Positions 34,151 through 46,290 of a stretch of 64,000 nucleotides of DNA are shown here, piece after piece. The notes under the pieces were generated by a model. That model was not told where the DNA came from, searched no databases, and saw only the letters and a program-made list of their open reading frames with translations. Every line of letters starts with the position of its first letter. Position 1 is the stretch's first letter. The stretch is from Hyperoodon ampullatus (taxonomy: Eukaryota; Chordata; Mammalia; Artiodactyla; Ziphiidae), in assembly GCA_949752795.1 (NCBI GenBank), contig OX457056.1, positions 96,494,942 through 96,558,941 on the forward strand, read 5' to 3'. The translations under genes and the position numbers were made by a program.

Positions 34151-35001
34151 TGTGTTAGAAGAGTGAAATGCTGCTGGATACAAGTACAGAACATGGAAGT
34201 AGACATTTGAACTTGTAAGTCAAGGACAAAGTCCTTTTCCATGAACTGAATATAGGGAGGAAGCAAGACTGTAACTCTGGGCTCAGTGTTTTGTGAATTA
34301 TCACTTAGCAATCTTAACAATCTTGAACACGCAGCTCTTCACGCACTAGTTCATGTTCATCTCTCGAGACAGGCATTGATTCTTTGACATGTAGCTAGTC
34401 AGGTAGAATAGATTTTACTGTCTACAGCTGGTGGCATTTTTCTCTGTGATTTCAGTTCTTAGTTCCTTGACATTTTTTTTAGATATTGCTGCTTTGATTT
34501 TTCCCAGACACTGCAGTATGAGGACTATTAGATTATTAATGGCCACAGCTGTGCACATCCTAGAAAAATTAACTGCTTAATTGCATGAATATGAGCCTCT
34601 CGAGGCTTAGTGCTTGGTTCATATTGGAGTGATTGGATGGGCTGGATGATAATATAAATGTGGTAGGTCATTACAGGTTTATTGTACTATTGTGCTTGAT
34701 TTCAAACTACTCAGGCTTAAAAATAGGAGAGTTCAGAGAGATGTTTGAAAGCAGATGGTTAGAATTGTAGAAAATCCCAACTCTTGATAAGGCTCATGAG
34801 TCTTTGGTTCTACCAGTTGCATAGAGTGAGTAATAAATTTGTAACTGAGATGTGAGTTGGTGTCACCTTGCCCCTTAGGATTTAGGCAAGACTAGCTCAT
34901 CTCCTCATTCTTTGTCTTGTGGAAAGTCTTCTGCTTTTTCAGACTTCTGTCAATTCCAAAAGGCTTATGCTTTGATGATCACCTGACTCCAATATCCTGC
35001 C
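34151..35001. other. No recognisable feature
   Basis: Unique-looking sequence; only short frames without signatures. Confidence 0.45.
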
Positions 35002-35012
35002 TCTACTGACTT

Positions 35013-35229
35013 TTTTTTTTTTAACATCTTTATTGGAGTATAATTGCTTTACAATGGTGTATTAGTTTCTGCTTTATAACAAAGTGAATCAGTTATACAT
35101 ATACATATGTTCCTATATCTCTTCCCTCTTGTGTCTCCCTCCCTCCCACCCTCCCTATCCCACCCCTCTAGGTGTTCACAAAGCACCGAGCTGATCTCCC
35201 TGTGCTATGCGGCTGCTTCCCACTAGCTA
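35013..35229 (-). mobile_element. 5'-truncated LINE-1 3'UTR, antisense
   Basis: T tail, then AACATCTTTATTGGAGTATA, ATTGCTTTACAATGGTGT, a C-rich stretch (CCTCCCTCCCACCC) and CTGCTTCCCACTAGCTA. Exact 11-bp target repeat TCTACTGACTT at 35002-35012 and 35230-35240. Confidence 0.92.
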
Positions 35230-35240
35230 TCTACTGACTT

Positions 35241-36844
35241 CTTGTCATTAGCTCTATCTTACAGTTGTTCCTTTAACTCTGATCTGCCATTGTTGCCACT
35301 GACCCTATTTGAACACATAACGCCTTCTTGGTACCTTATCGAGGCAACCAGATACTAGAGATTTGTACATAGTAGAACTAAGTTATTGAAAGTGTATTGT
35401 TGGAACTTAGTCATCCTTGCTCTTAATTCACTGTGGGGCATTCTCACTGGCCACACTGCCTGCTGACGGTCCCACTTCTATCATTCTTCTGGATTGACTC
35501 TGGGAATTCAGAATTCTCACTCAATTGTACAGCACAATTCAGCTCTCTTCAGTATCCCTTCCCCAAATCTACTTCCTTTGCATATCTGAAAACCTTCTAG
35601 TTATTCAGGAAAAGAAAAAGACATGGACTCCTTTAGAGACACAAAGAATGTCCTGCCAATCATTTTTTATTTATCAGGATTCTTCCTCCTTAGAATCCTT
35701 GTGGATTAAAATCATCCTTTCTTGTATCTCTTACATAGCATATATATTTCAAGGTGAGTATAGAGAAGGGAGTTTCTGGTTTGTCGGCAGAGAAGTGGGA
35801 ACTTTTCAAAAGTTAGGCCTCTCAGTATCTCTGGGGGATTTTAAATGAGATGTCACAGACTTTATCCCTGCTGATCCTTAAAGAGCAGAAGAAGCAATGT
35901 GACTTCATTATAAATCTTTTCACTCTGCAAATTAGAATCAGTTGAGAGACAAAACATGTTTTCCTATGGTATTCACCTTCTTTAGCAAGGACGGATGGCA
36001 CATAAAAAAGCTTGTTTGTTTTATCTTTATGCCAGTTTCTTGGTGAGGCCTTTTTTGATGTGAAGAATTCAGGCAAGGGCCAAGGAGAATGGGGCATGTA
36101 ACCAACAAACACTCAAATACATTTATATCTATTGAAAGATTGTTAATGCCTGTCTAGACATGTCTAATGTTGGTTTACTCCCTCTCTTCTTTAGGGTGAT
36201 CACTGTTCTCTATTATCATCTCACTTTGAGGGAAATTTGCTCATTTAGCTAAGATTTAACAATGTAGTAATTCTTAAGCTTTTGCTAGGGGTTACCAACC
36301 AAATGACTTACTAAGGATGGAAAGATAACACAAATAAAAAAAGGAGTTGGGTGTACATAGAAAACAGACGTAAATAGGCGAGCTCCTGACATGTCTAGAA
36401 AAGGCAAGAATAGGTGCTGAGCAAATGCCAAATGCTGAGTGTAGCACACAGGCTGGGAACACTGTGCTTTCCTTTGCATATTGAAACCCAGACTCAGTTG
36501 CTCAGTTCAAACAGAGTCACCTTTTAAAATGCATTACCTATTAATAAAAACAAACAAATAAACAAAATATGCTGTGATATCAACACTGTGAGTTTCAGGC
36601 GGCACAGAGGGATGACCTGAGGGTCAGGACTGTTTGAACTTCACTTGTTGTTCAAACTTTGGAACTTCTGTAGGTACTCTGTTTTTCTTTCCCTCCTTTT
36701 ATTTATAACTTCCTTCTCCAATAGTGAGAAATCTGACTCCCATTTTCTTTGATATATTTACTCATTTGTTCAAGCCTAGAATGCACAGAATGTAGTTTCT
36801 GAATTACTAACCCAGATTGGAAAAGCAAAACTTTGCATGCACAC
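35241..36844. other. No recognisable feature
   Basis: About 1.6 kb, unique-looking. The 107-codon frame at 35525-35848 and the 96-codon minus frame 35822-36112 show no domain and no splice or promoter support. Confidence 0.45.
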
Positions 36845-36966
36845 ATGTACCCATTATCAAGATACAGACCATTTCCATCACTCCAGAAAGTTCCACTGTG
36901 CTTATTCTCTATAACTAACTATATAACTATATAACAATATATCACTATATAACTATAACTATAACT
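36845..36966. repeat. Possible LINE-1 scrap followed by a TATAACTA repeat
   Basis: ACCATTTCCATCACTCCAGA (about 36868) resembles an old antisense LINE-1 3'UTR. Positions 36910-36966 hold irregular TATAACTA units. Confidence 0.5.
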
Positions 36967-37245
36967 TAGTATATTTCAACATACTTCCTTTCTCAAGGTT
37001 CTTTGGATCTGGGTAATACACAAAAGTGCACTGATGTGCTTCCATTGAGCTATTGCAGGATTTTAGATCAGAAGAATCTTCAAAATTAAGGGACATTTTA
37101 TAAAATACCTGACCAGCACTCCTTAAAACTGTGTGACGATGAAAAACAAGGAAAGTCTGAAAATTTTTGAATAATTTGAATATAATTTATTAAAATGTAT
37201 TAAATTATTCAAAACATTGAGTACATTAAAAACTCATGTAGATTT

Positions 37246-37620
37246 TGGAGGTTAAGAAACCAGGATCTGATTAAGACACATCTGAGGTCAAATATCAGCT
37301 CTATCTAAGACTTGTAAACATAATTGGGGCTGATTTTGACCAAAGTCATAATCATCTGCTTTGAAATAGCTCTCTGCATCCTTTTAAGTAGGAATAGCAG
37401 TTTTAAGTCAAGCATGGCAGAGCATGGACAGGCTGGGACTATCTTGAACATATTAACCTCTCTGAGCCTTTGCTTTCACATCTGTGAAATACAATAGTAA
37501 TCCTTATTTCGTAGGAAATTTGGGGGCTAAATGGAGAAAATCCGTGTAGAATGTTTAGCCAAGAACTGGTTACATAGCAACTGTTCAATAAATGGTAGCC
37601 AATATTATTATTATTGGTTA
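37246..37620 (+). repeat. MIR SINE, possibly interrupted
   Basis: A MIR-like start (GGTCAAATATCAGCTCTATC, 37288) and a clear MIR 3' half (CCTCTCTGAGCCTTTGCTTT at 37457, ending TTCAATAAATGGTAGCC with TATTATTATTATTGG) are separated by about 110 bp of other sequence. Confidence 0.55.
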
Positions 37621-38349
37621 GAAGGTGTCGCATGTGTCACATACACATCTTTATCCTAGGATTTATCACAGTTTATTATTTAATTACCCATCTCCCTCAG
37701 TAACCTGTGACCTTCTTAGGGCCAAGGTTGCTTTCTTGTTCACCATTGTCTCTCTCTAACTAGCAAGACTGCAAATAATAAATACATAATGAAAGTTTGT
37801 AAGTAAACGTTTTTTCTATGAAATGAAAACCTGTCACAAATTACTTTTCTGGAATCTTTTGTCATTATAACTATTCTCTTCTGATTGTGACATCTCTGCA
37901 GTATAATGGTATATGTGGGCCATTCAAATCTGCAGTAATTTGATCTCCCATAGATATAAATGCAGCTATGCTGTGTATTGGGAGATATTTTCATAGGCTC
38001 TGGAGGCAGCTTCCTGACCCCACATAAGTATCATTTGCATATTAATTTCTTGGTGCAGGATGATTCTGCTTCTGCCTTCTTAATGACAAAGGTCATTTGG
38101 GCTCTACTACTAGGGACGTTTTAAAGTTACTGTGTCTTCCTTCAGAGTTTAGGCTTGAAAACATTAAAACATATGGTGGTACCTGGAGAGTAATTAATTT
38201 TCCTTTGGCGAAATAATCGCTTTTCTTAAAAATAAATAAATACCTCTTTTTTCCAAGAGGTAATTGTTTAGTAAATTGAGCAATGAACTGAGTTGCCCTT
38301 GGCCAGGATTTAGGGGAAAAGGAGAAACCTTCAGTGATTCTGCTCATGT
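37621..38349. other. No recognisable feature
   Basis: Unique-looking. An octamer-type ATTTGCAT lies at about 38032-38039; on its own it is not evidence of function. Confidence 0.45.
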
Positions 38350-38475
38350 CTGGTTGTGTGAATTTGGGAGCCTCACTTTCTTGGGTATTTGGGAAGATTA
38401 AATAAAGCAGCATTTTTAAGCCCTTAACACGTGCCTGATGAAGAGTAAGGCTTTAGAAGTTAGTGAATATAATTC
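38350..38475 (+). repeat. MIR SINE 3' part
   Basis: TGTGTGAATTTGGGAGCCTC then GATTAAATAAAGCAGCAT and AACACGTGCCTGATGAAGAG, in MIR order. Confidence 0.5.
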
Positions 38476-40783
38476 TTAGAAGTAGAAAGGGGACATTATT
38501 AATTGATCTCACTGACTTTATATAGACACTTAGAGTCTTATCAGAGTAGTACATATAAAGTACCAAAAGGTTCTGATATACAGGCTCCATTTGCACAGGT
38601 GGTATTTTTAAAATTAATTATTGATTAATGACCAAATTATTCTCCTTTTTCATGTTATAGTAAATCAATTGTGAAATAGTTGAATTTTCCTCTTCTTTTT
38701 GGGCATTAATGTACAGCATGTTGCTGACTAACAGATGTCATCAAATGCAATCTTACCAGGAGCCTATGTTTTAATATTCAGAGAAAGTTCTTAATGTGTT
38801 TATATTTTAAATTTTCCATATTTCCCAACTTTGAACTTCCAGCAAGTCTTTGATATCAGGTGTTCTGTGAAATGATAACATCTTTTGTTTTGTTTTGTAT
38901 GTAGCTGTTTGCCATTTGAATTTTCACAGTTATTTAAAGAAATGTAACCTGATGATACTGGGTGGAAAGTTATTACGTGAACATTCTCTTGAGATTCTTC
39001 TGGGTTAAGCTTCTGCCAGGGGCTTATTTATTGGGTAGAAATTGTCATAGTTTCCATATTTTAGCATAACAGGAGATGTATTTTAATATTTCATTCAAGA
39101 CAAGAAGTGATTATTTATGCCAAAAATGAGCTTTAAGCTCACTTTTCCTTACCACAGTGTGGAGAAGAGTACTGACCCCCACAGAGAGAGTGCACTGGTA
39201 AAGTGACTACAGCTAAATGCAGATACTGCTCAGTACAGATTGACCAGGGCTACAGGAACAGCAGCGCTAATTTGCCTTTAGCAGAACATTAGAGGGGAAA
39301 AAATGCATTCTTTCGAAATTGTTTGACGAAGACTGTTAAAAAATTTGCTCAGTCAAGTATATAAGGGAAGCCAGACTTAGGGAGCCAGAACCAAGAAGCA
39401 GAGCTTCCAGTACAGATCATTACTGGTACTTCTGGTACTGTATAGTGTCAACCTGTGACACAGAGGAGAGGACCCAGGATGAAGCCAACTTATACCTTTC
39501 AGCTCATTGATTAAGGCATATCTTCCCTAGGAGGGTGAATTGGAGGTTGATGTCAGATCTCATTGAATATCCTTTAGAGTTCATTTGTATATTGGTTTGG
39601 AGAGCAAACTGAGTCCAATTCTTTTTCTTCTAAGTAATTCTCAACACATAGCAAATCAATATCATTTGTTATCTAATAAAGTTCTGAATCAAGGAGCCCT
39701 TTCAGATATTGTTTTATAAGGGTAACTAATACCTTGACCAAAGAAAACTTGTAGAAAATAGTCAAAACTCAGTTGTTTGTTTGTTTTAATTTCTTCTGCT
39801 TCTTTACAATGTATTCAGTGAGGAAAGTCTTGCTGGGCTTCTGGATGAGAGTTTAGGCAATTCCAGCACTTTTCTGAATATTCTTAGATAATATATAATC
39901 CTGTAATCAGTTTAATATGGAAAACACAGCCATGGTTTAGGAACTAGAATTTCTAATTGACTCTGAAAATTGAATTTTTCTGCCAGTTTTTTCTTGGTCA
40001 GTTAAAATTGCCAGTTTAACATCATGGGTTACATGTAGGTATCTGGAAATTATGAATCCTACCTACCTATCAAAACCATGGTGCTAAAGCAGATAAAACC
40101 AGGTAACAGGAGTCCTTACAGAATTCTGTTTTCAAGAGGCCTTTTTCTTGGTGTTGTACATATTATAATTTTCAAAGGAGCTGCTCTTTTGTGGTGCTTG
40201 TCTGGACTTAGCAGTGCAGCGCTGGAACTCTGGCTATAGATGGCCTACTGCTCATGGCAATCTGTGCTCTTCTTGTCCCAGGTGGATGCACTCTTACCCT
40301 AAACTTTTTCCTTCAGTGAGCCTCTCCCCCAGGTAAACTACAGCTCCTGGCTGCTACAGCAGAAACATTGTGCCTCCCTTCCCAGGTTCCTCTGTGTCTC
40401 AGCCTGCCTCAAGGCTCGGTAATACTAATTTATGGTTGTACAGGAAACTCAGCAGGCCCTTGCTGGCTCTGGGGCAGTTGGAGGAAGACAGCAAAAACCG
40501 CCACTACCTACAAAGCTTTCTTTCTTCCTTATTGACAGGGAAACAAGGAGCAGTTTCCTATGAAGAGAGGCACCACAGGGGAAAGCGCTCATGGAAAGTA
40601 GAAGAATTATGTCTACATTGAGGTGTTGGGGAGTGCTCTTAAGTAGCTTGACTTATTCCTAATCTCAACATCAGGCTTAAAATATGAAAGTCTATAATGA
40701 AACAGCTTAGAATTGCTCTCCACTGTCAACTTTAGCAGACTTGCTTTCTTTCCATGTGTATAAACTCATGTTGCCATTTTAAA
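38476..40783. other. Repeat-poor stretch
   Basis: About 2.3 kb without recognisable transposons. It includes a TATA-like TATATAAGGG near 39359 and a plus-strand frame at 40370-40621 with no domain. No gene is supported. Confidence 0.45.
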
Positions 40784-40792
40784 ATATGTGTT

Positions 40793-41082
40793 GGTAAGCT
40801 GGGACGAAGTGAGAGAGTGGCGTGGACTTATATATACGGCCGAATGTAAAATAGATAGCTAGTGGGAAGCAGCCGGATAGCACAGGGAGATCAGCTCGGT
40901 GCTTTGTGACCACCTAGAGGGGTGGGATAGGGAGGGTAGGAGGGATATGCAAGAGGCAAGAGATATGGGGTTATATGTATATGTATAGCTGATTCACTTT
41001 GTGATACAGCAGAAACTAACACACCATTGTAAAGCAATTATACTCCAATAAAGATGTTAAAAAAAACTACATTAAAACAAAT
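40793..41082 (+). mobile_element. 5'-truncated LINE-1 3'UTR
   Basis: Same 3'UTR as the full-length copy (TAAGCTGGGAC, GATCAGCTCGGTGCTTTGTG, GCAATTATACTCCAATAAAG), beginning at the equivalent of about 10970. ATATGTGTT at 40784-40792 and 41083-41091 is the likely target repeat. It retains CpGs such as the CGGCCG near 40839. Confidence 0.88.
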
Positions 41083-41091
41083 ATATGTGTT

Positions 41092-41640
41092 AACACAGCA
41101 TCAACATTCTTAGGTATTCTTAGGCCTTTGGAAATCTTACCACCTCTCATCTCTCTTGGAGGTTTCCTACCAAAAATCTACAAGTGTGAGAAACAATACC
41201 CAAATCCAGACAAAGTTCTCTCTTGGATCAGCTGACATTGCTTACTTAGGCTCAAGCTTTCCATAACTTTTGCCCAAATCTAAATAGCAAGCCATTCTCA
41301 GATACATTTATCACATGCAAGCAGGAGTGCAAAAGAGAAAGATAATCAGAATTTATCAACTTGCAAAGCAGAGTTAACTAGGTCACTTCTAAAACCTGGT
41401 CCAATGAAAGTTCTATGTTTTGACCATTAATATTTCCAACTCCCTTCACTGAGGTAGAGCAAGGGTATTTTACTATAGATAGGAGAGGATATAAGGGTAA
41501 AAGTATGAGAAGGAAAATAATTGTCTCCCTTCACAATTATTAATGCTGTTTCCCAAAATCTGAGTGCTGAAGTCCCCTGGAGTCACAGAATATCACTCGC
41601 TAGAGATTTCACCTGCTGAGGCAGAAAGATTAATTCTTAC
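41092..41640. other. No recognisable feature
   Basis: Unique-looking sequence. Confidence 0.45.
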
Positions 41641-41890
41641 TATCAGAGATAGTGTCATGGTGTAATGTGGAGAACCAGCTTTGGATTTAGTCAGGCCATG
41701 GCATGAAACCCTCTCAACCACTGTACCTAAGGGGCTTAGTAAAATTTCTTAATCTCTCAAGAGTCTCAGCTTCCTCTGTAGAGTGAAGCAGGGATAATAT
41801 CTGGTAGAGTTGAATTGGTAATTACATGATGTGGTAATGCATGAAAATTCATGTAAAATGTGTGTCATGGGTAGAAACTCAATCCATGAT
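41641..41890 (+). repeat. MIR SINE
   Basis: TGTCATGGTGTAATGTGGAG start, then CCACTGTACCTAAGGGGC, GAGTCTCAGCTTCCTCTGTA and GATAATATCTGGTAGAG. Confidence 0.6.
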
Positions 41891-44429
41891 AACATAACTG
41901 TAACTTTATAATAGATGTTGGAATGCACAGCCTTCATGTTCCCAGTTGCTGTGCTACTTCCAGGAAACTCATGCCTTTCCTTCTCATACCATTTGGCAGA
42001 TTTCCTATTATGAGATTTGGTTCTAGTTAGCCCTCCCTCTGTCTTCCTGGAAACTAATTTTTTCCCTTTCTTATACAGACTCATCATTTCTCTCCTTCCT
42101 TTCATGCAGGGAGAGTCTGCACAATAGCTGTGGTCTGAGGACAGAACCCTAGGGAACTATAATGTTTAAGAGGTAGAGGAAAAATATCTCATGAGGGATT
42201 CACAAAAGGACCAAGAAGTAAGAAGATATCTAGAAAACAAAACAAAAGAAAACCAACAGAGCAGAGTTTTAAGGAGGCTGTAATAAAGAGCAAAATATAG
42301 CCTAAAGGTCTAGAACGAGGACTAAAAGAAAACTGTTCACTCAGACCTATAGATGCTTTCCTGCCTGAGCCTTCTGAGACAAGTCACACATTTATGTGCC
42401 AGCCGGCTGGGGCCAGAGGAGTCCTTTTCACAGCAGAGACTGCATCTAAACAGTCCCCTGAGATGAGACTGCAGTGAGCACAGTGAGGGTAATGGCTCAG
42501 CCTTTGTAGACTGAGCAATGGAATATTGGTATCCAATAGTATTTAAGATCTGGCTGTTTGTAGCACTTGTAGGATGGCATGGGCAATGCCAGTAGAAAGC
42601 CTTCTCTCTATGGGGGAAAGCAAATCCATGCAAAAAGTTCACCAGGGCCCAGGATTTTATAGGTCCCAGAGCTCATGGAGATCCACTCAGTAAGGTACGC
42701 TGTAAGAGGGAAGTAGGTTACTTTTCTACTTTTCAACTTGTTCAGTAAAGACTTTAAGTTCAAACCCATTTATCCTCCTCTGAAGAAGATCATGTACTCC
42801 AGTAACCCTAAACCAGTGCCTCAAGTGAAGCATCTGTCTTCCATACAGGTTTATAAAATTGAATTTGGGCATACATTCTGCCTTTTAGGCTGTAGTCTCC
42901 ACCAATCTCTACCCACTTTGCATTACTCATTTATGGCCCCTATAAGCAATTTACAAAGCTTGACCTAGTCAAATCATGTGGTACACCTTTGCTTCAGCAA
43001 GCTGCAAATGAGGTCTTTTCTTACACACTTCGAGGCTCCCTCAGATATTCATTTTAACCTGATTTCACCCGGATAAAATTTTGGAGGGTAAGAATTTTGC
43101 CCTTACAAATTGTGATTGACCTTAGGTGAATACATCCTCCCTCTAGGGAGCATCACATAGAGAAGTTATAGTGCTTCCTTCTCTTAGGCAAAAACATATC
43201 TGAATACCAAATATTTCTCTATGAAAACATGTTGGCACAAGAATCTCTTCTGTTTTAACAGGAGTCTTGCCTTGCACTTTTTATGCTGTTTTCTTTCTGT
43301 TCCCCTTTCTCATAAATGCCATGGTAAAGTGCATCTGACTATTTCTTCACATTAAGTTTTCTTGACCTATTGCTTTTTATAGGAGGCAGCGCTTATGACC
43401 CAGTTTTGATTTACACAGAGTCATCGGAAAATGGAGCAGAACTTCAGGGTCTTTATTTGTTAAGCAGTGAACCATGCCACACACGCTGTTTGCAGCCAGG
43501 GGTAGAGGCTAGGAAAGCCTCAGTAGAGGCATCCCTGGGCCATGAAACAGGATGAGAGAGGAACTAGGCCTATTTCTCCAGGGACCAGACTTCAAGTAAT
43601 GCAGCAGCTCTGTGCTGGGGCGGGGTGGTGCCGACTTACACTGTTACTTAAAGACGGGAATTCCTTGTGCAGGAAGATGAAAACAGTCAAGGTGGAAACA
43701 TGAGGCTCTTTTGCTTTTCCCCCAAAAGACATCAACGGCTACAATTTATACATAAATTTCAGTGTTAGCATGGTGCCTGCCACATAGAAAGTTTGTGAAT
43801 AAATGGACTTATTTCTGATGTTTTCATTGAGGAGATTCAATATATGAAGGAGGGGTGAGATGTGATGTCAAAAGGGATCTCTCTTTTACCAAAAGAAAAC
43901 CAATTCTAACAAAGTTACTGGGTAGTGGATCAGGAACTCTGGAAACATGACATGAGACTCAGAAAACACACATGTTTCTGCAAATATCTTCCTTTCCCAA
44001 CCAGATAGCCAGACTGGCTTTAGTGAATCCCTACAGAGATATATTTAAATTTGCTGTCAGCTTCCTTCCCATTAGACCCATGATTTTTGTTAATAAAAAC
44101 ATGAAAATACATAGTTTGCCAAATTATATATAGAAATGTTCATATTCTTTATTTGTTTAATGTTAGTTACTTGAGTTTTCAAATAATTTTGTCAACCTGT
44201 TACATATAAGACAAATTACTTCCCCTGGCTATTAACATTTTCCCCTGTAATACATAGATGCATGTTAATCAGCCATCTTACCTGATTAGTTTGTAATTTT
44301 AACATCTTTGCATGTACATTTGATATTTCAATAATCATTATCCAATATGGGTGAGCTGTATAAGACACCAACTTGGATCCTGAATTGCTTTTTTCATGCT
44401 GTTAAGTCAATCTTGCTGCTAGTAACTGG
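41891..44429. other. Repeat-poor stretch
   Basis: About 2.5 kb, mostly unique-looking, with a MIR or L2 tail scrap at 43765-43805 (GGTGCCTGCCACATAGAAAG). A 61-codon frame at 43370-43555 begins beside an acceptor-like sequence. No gene is supported. Confidence 0.45.
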
Positions 44430-44607
44430 TCTCTTTCTAATACCTTACTTTTCTCTTTTTCCTGTTTCTTTTCTTCTCTTCCTGTTCCTCCTCCTCTTCT
44501 TCCTTCTTCTTCCTCTCTCACCTACTTTCTGCTTCTCCTCCTTCTCTCCTCTCCCTTCTCTTCCACTTCCTCCTCCTCCTTCTCTCCTGCTTCTGCTTTT
44601 TCTCCCG
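44430..44607. repeat. Long polypyrimidine (CT-rich) tract
   Basis: About 180 bp of nearly pure C/T made of CTT, CCT and TCTT units with few interruptions. The leucine- and proline-rich frame across it is a composition artefact. Confidence 0.85.
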
Positions 44608-45689
44608 AAATTGTTGATGCTTTGTTTAAATTGTCTAGATCCGTGGGGACCTCATACATCTTAGAAACTGTGCGTTCATTGATAAGGAAATGCATATGAC
44701 AAATCTACTGTGCTCTTAGGTAAGTGCTTCTGTGATCCATCTATCTTCCTCGTGTAGATACCACTGGGGAAATAACACTCCTGCAAACAAAAAACACCTC
44801 TGTAGCATTATAGATGAGTAAAAGAGAGAAGACAATTTATTATAGAGGAAGCATCAGCTGAGTTACATGCATGTAAGATAGCATAGAAGTGACTACAAAG
44901 TCTGCACAAAACTTCTCTTTTCTCCTTAAGAGATAAATGGATGCCTCTTGTGAGTGTTTCCTGTAAAACTTCTCAGAGAGTTGGTTTTGGAGGTACATGT
45001 TTATAGTTTCAAAGGTCCAAAGGCTTGTGACCTCACACTATGAAATCAAGAGATAGGGCCTCTTATTGAATCCATTATATTTTCAAGGAGCACTGTAAGG
45101 CAGCTGCTTTTCTCCTCCAAGAAAATGTTATCATTTTAACCTTCTATTGCCCAAGTTAGGCTTGCAAGATGCTTTTTTAAGTGACTTCCATTAGTCACCA
45201 AGGTAAACCTTGGTAAAAGTGGGATGATTTAGAGAATGCCCACATACTGCATGCTGCGAGTTTCAACTAATGAGCTGTGATGGTGTGTGTCTGCATGATG
45301 ATGTGGCTTTCAGAGATTTAGATTGAGATTTATTCTGATAAGAAGAAAGATTACTATAATGTTAGGTTGTGGTGTGTATAGATTCATCTAGTTGTTTACC
45401 TACTGAAGTTTTCTTGGCAGAAGTTTACCTCTTGCCATTCTTGTAGTACCATTTTTATACATATCATTGACTACACCAGTGATTACCTTTCTGTTAAGTC
45501 TCAGGAAACTCAGGGCCTTGTCAGTGTGCCAGGATTTATCTTGGAATATTTAGGTCAAATGATCCAATCAAAATTCTTCAAAAGAAAAAAGATATAGGAA
45601 TGGTCATATGTGATTACTTTACAGGTTGAGTCTTTCTTTGGCTTACAAATACTAATCAGAAAATCAAAAGAAGTTACTAGCATTCATCA
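44608..45689. other. No recognisable feature
   Basis: About 1.1 kb, unique-looking. Confidence 0.45.
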
Positions 45690-46080
45690 TTCAATCATTT
45701 TGTAAGATGTTGTAATGATGGGGAACAAAAGTGAAATATAATTAATTCCTATTTCAATAAAGCTTGTAATTTAATAGTGAATATGTTCCATGTAGAAATA
45801 AGCATAATATAAGAACGTTTGTCAAAGGTCAGTGACTCAGTAATGCTACATGAGTGGTCAGATGGTGAAAAGATGACATTTGCCTGGACATTGAGAAAGC
45901 CTTTGTAGAGAAGGAGGCATATGGACACTGATCTCTGTAAGGGATGACAGCGGGTATGGAAGGACTCACAAGGACGCAGTCAGGGAATGGCACAAAGTCA
46001 TTTTGGCTGGAGCACGTTCAGGGTACCCTGGAGGATGAGACTGAAGGTGTATTTTAGAGCTGTGTTATAAAGAGTCATAG
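45690..46080 (-). repeat. L2-like LINE fragment, antisense
   Basis: GATGGGGAACAAAAGTGAAA, AAGATGACATTTGCCTGGAC, GAGAAGGAGGCATATGGAC and GGCTGGAGCACGTTCAGGG match reversed L2 landmarks loosely. Confidence 0.45.
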
Positions 46081-46124
46081 GCTAGACTAAGATGAAATAT
46101 CATTTATCAGTGTCATTTCTAAAG

Positions 46125-46290
46125 AAAGGCTGTGAGAAGGGCATGGGCTTTAGAGTTATAAAGTCCTAGGTTCGAATTTTGTTTCTTTCATTTTCTATCT
46201 ATGGAGTCTTGAGCAATTACTGTGTCACAGCTTCTTCATCTTTAAAATCGGGGTAAAAATGCTTACCTCGCATCTTTAAAGTTTACAAAT
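46125..46290 (+). repeat. MIR SINE
   Basis: GAAGGGCATGGGCTTTAGAG, GTCCTAGGTTCGAATTTTG (the tRNA-like B box GGTTCGAATT is preserved), TTGAGCAATTACTGTGTC and CTTCTTCATCTTTAAAATCG. Confidence 0.8.

Noticed and set aside
35525..36112. Opposed frames of 107 and 96 codons
   Set aside because: No domain, no start context, no splice signals and no codon bias apparent by eye; lengths are expected by chance in 64 kb.
44347..44664. 105-codon Leu/Pro/Phe-rich frame, membrane-protein-like
   Set aside because: Composition artefact of the polypyrimidine tract.
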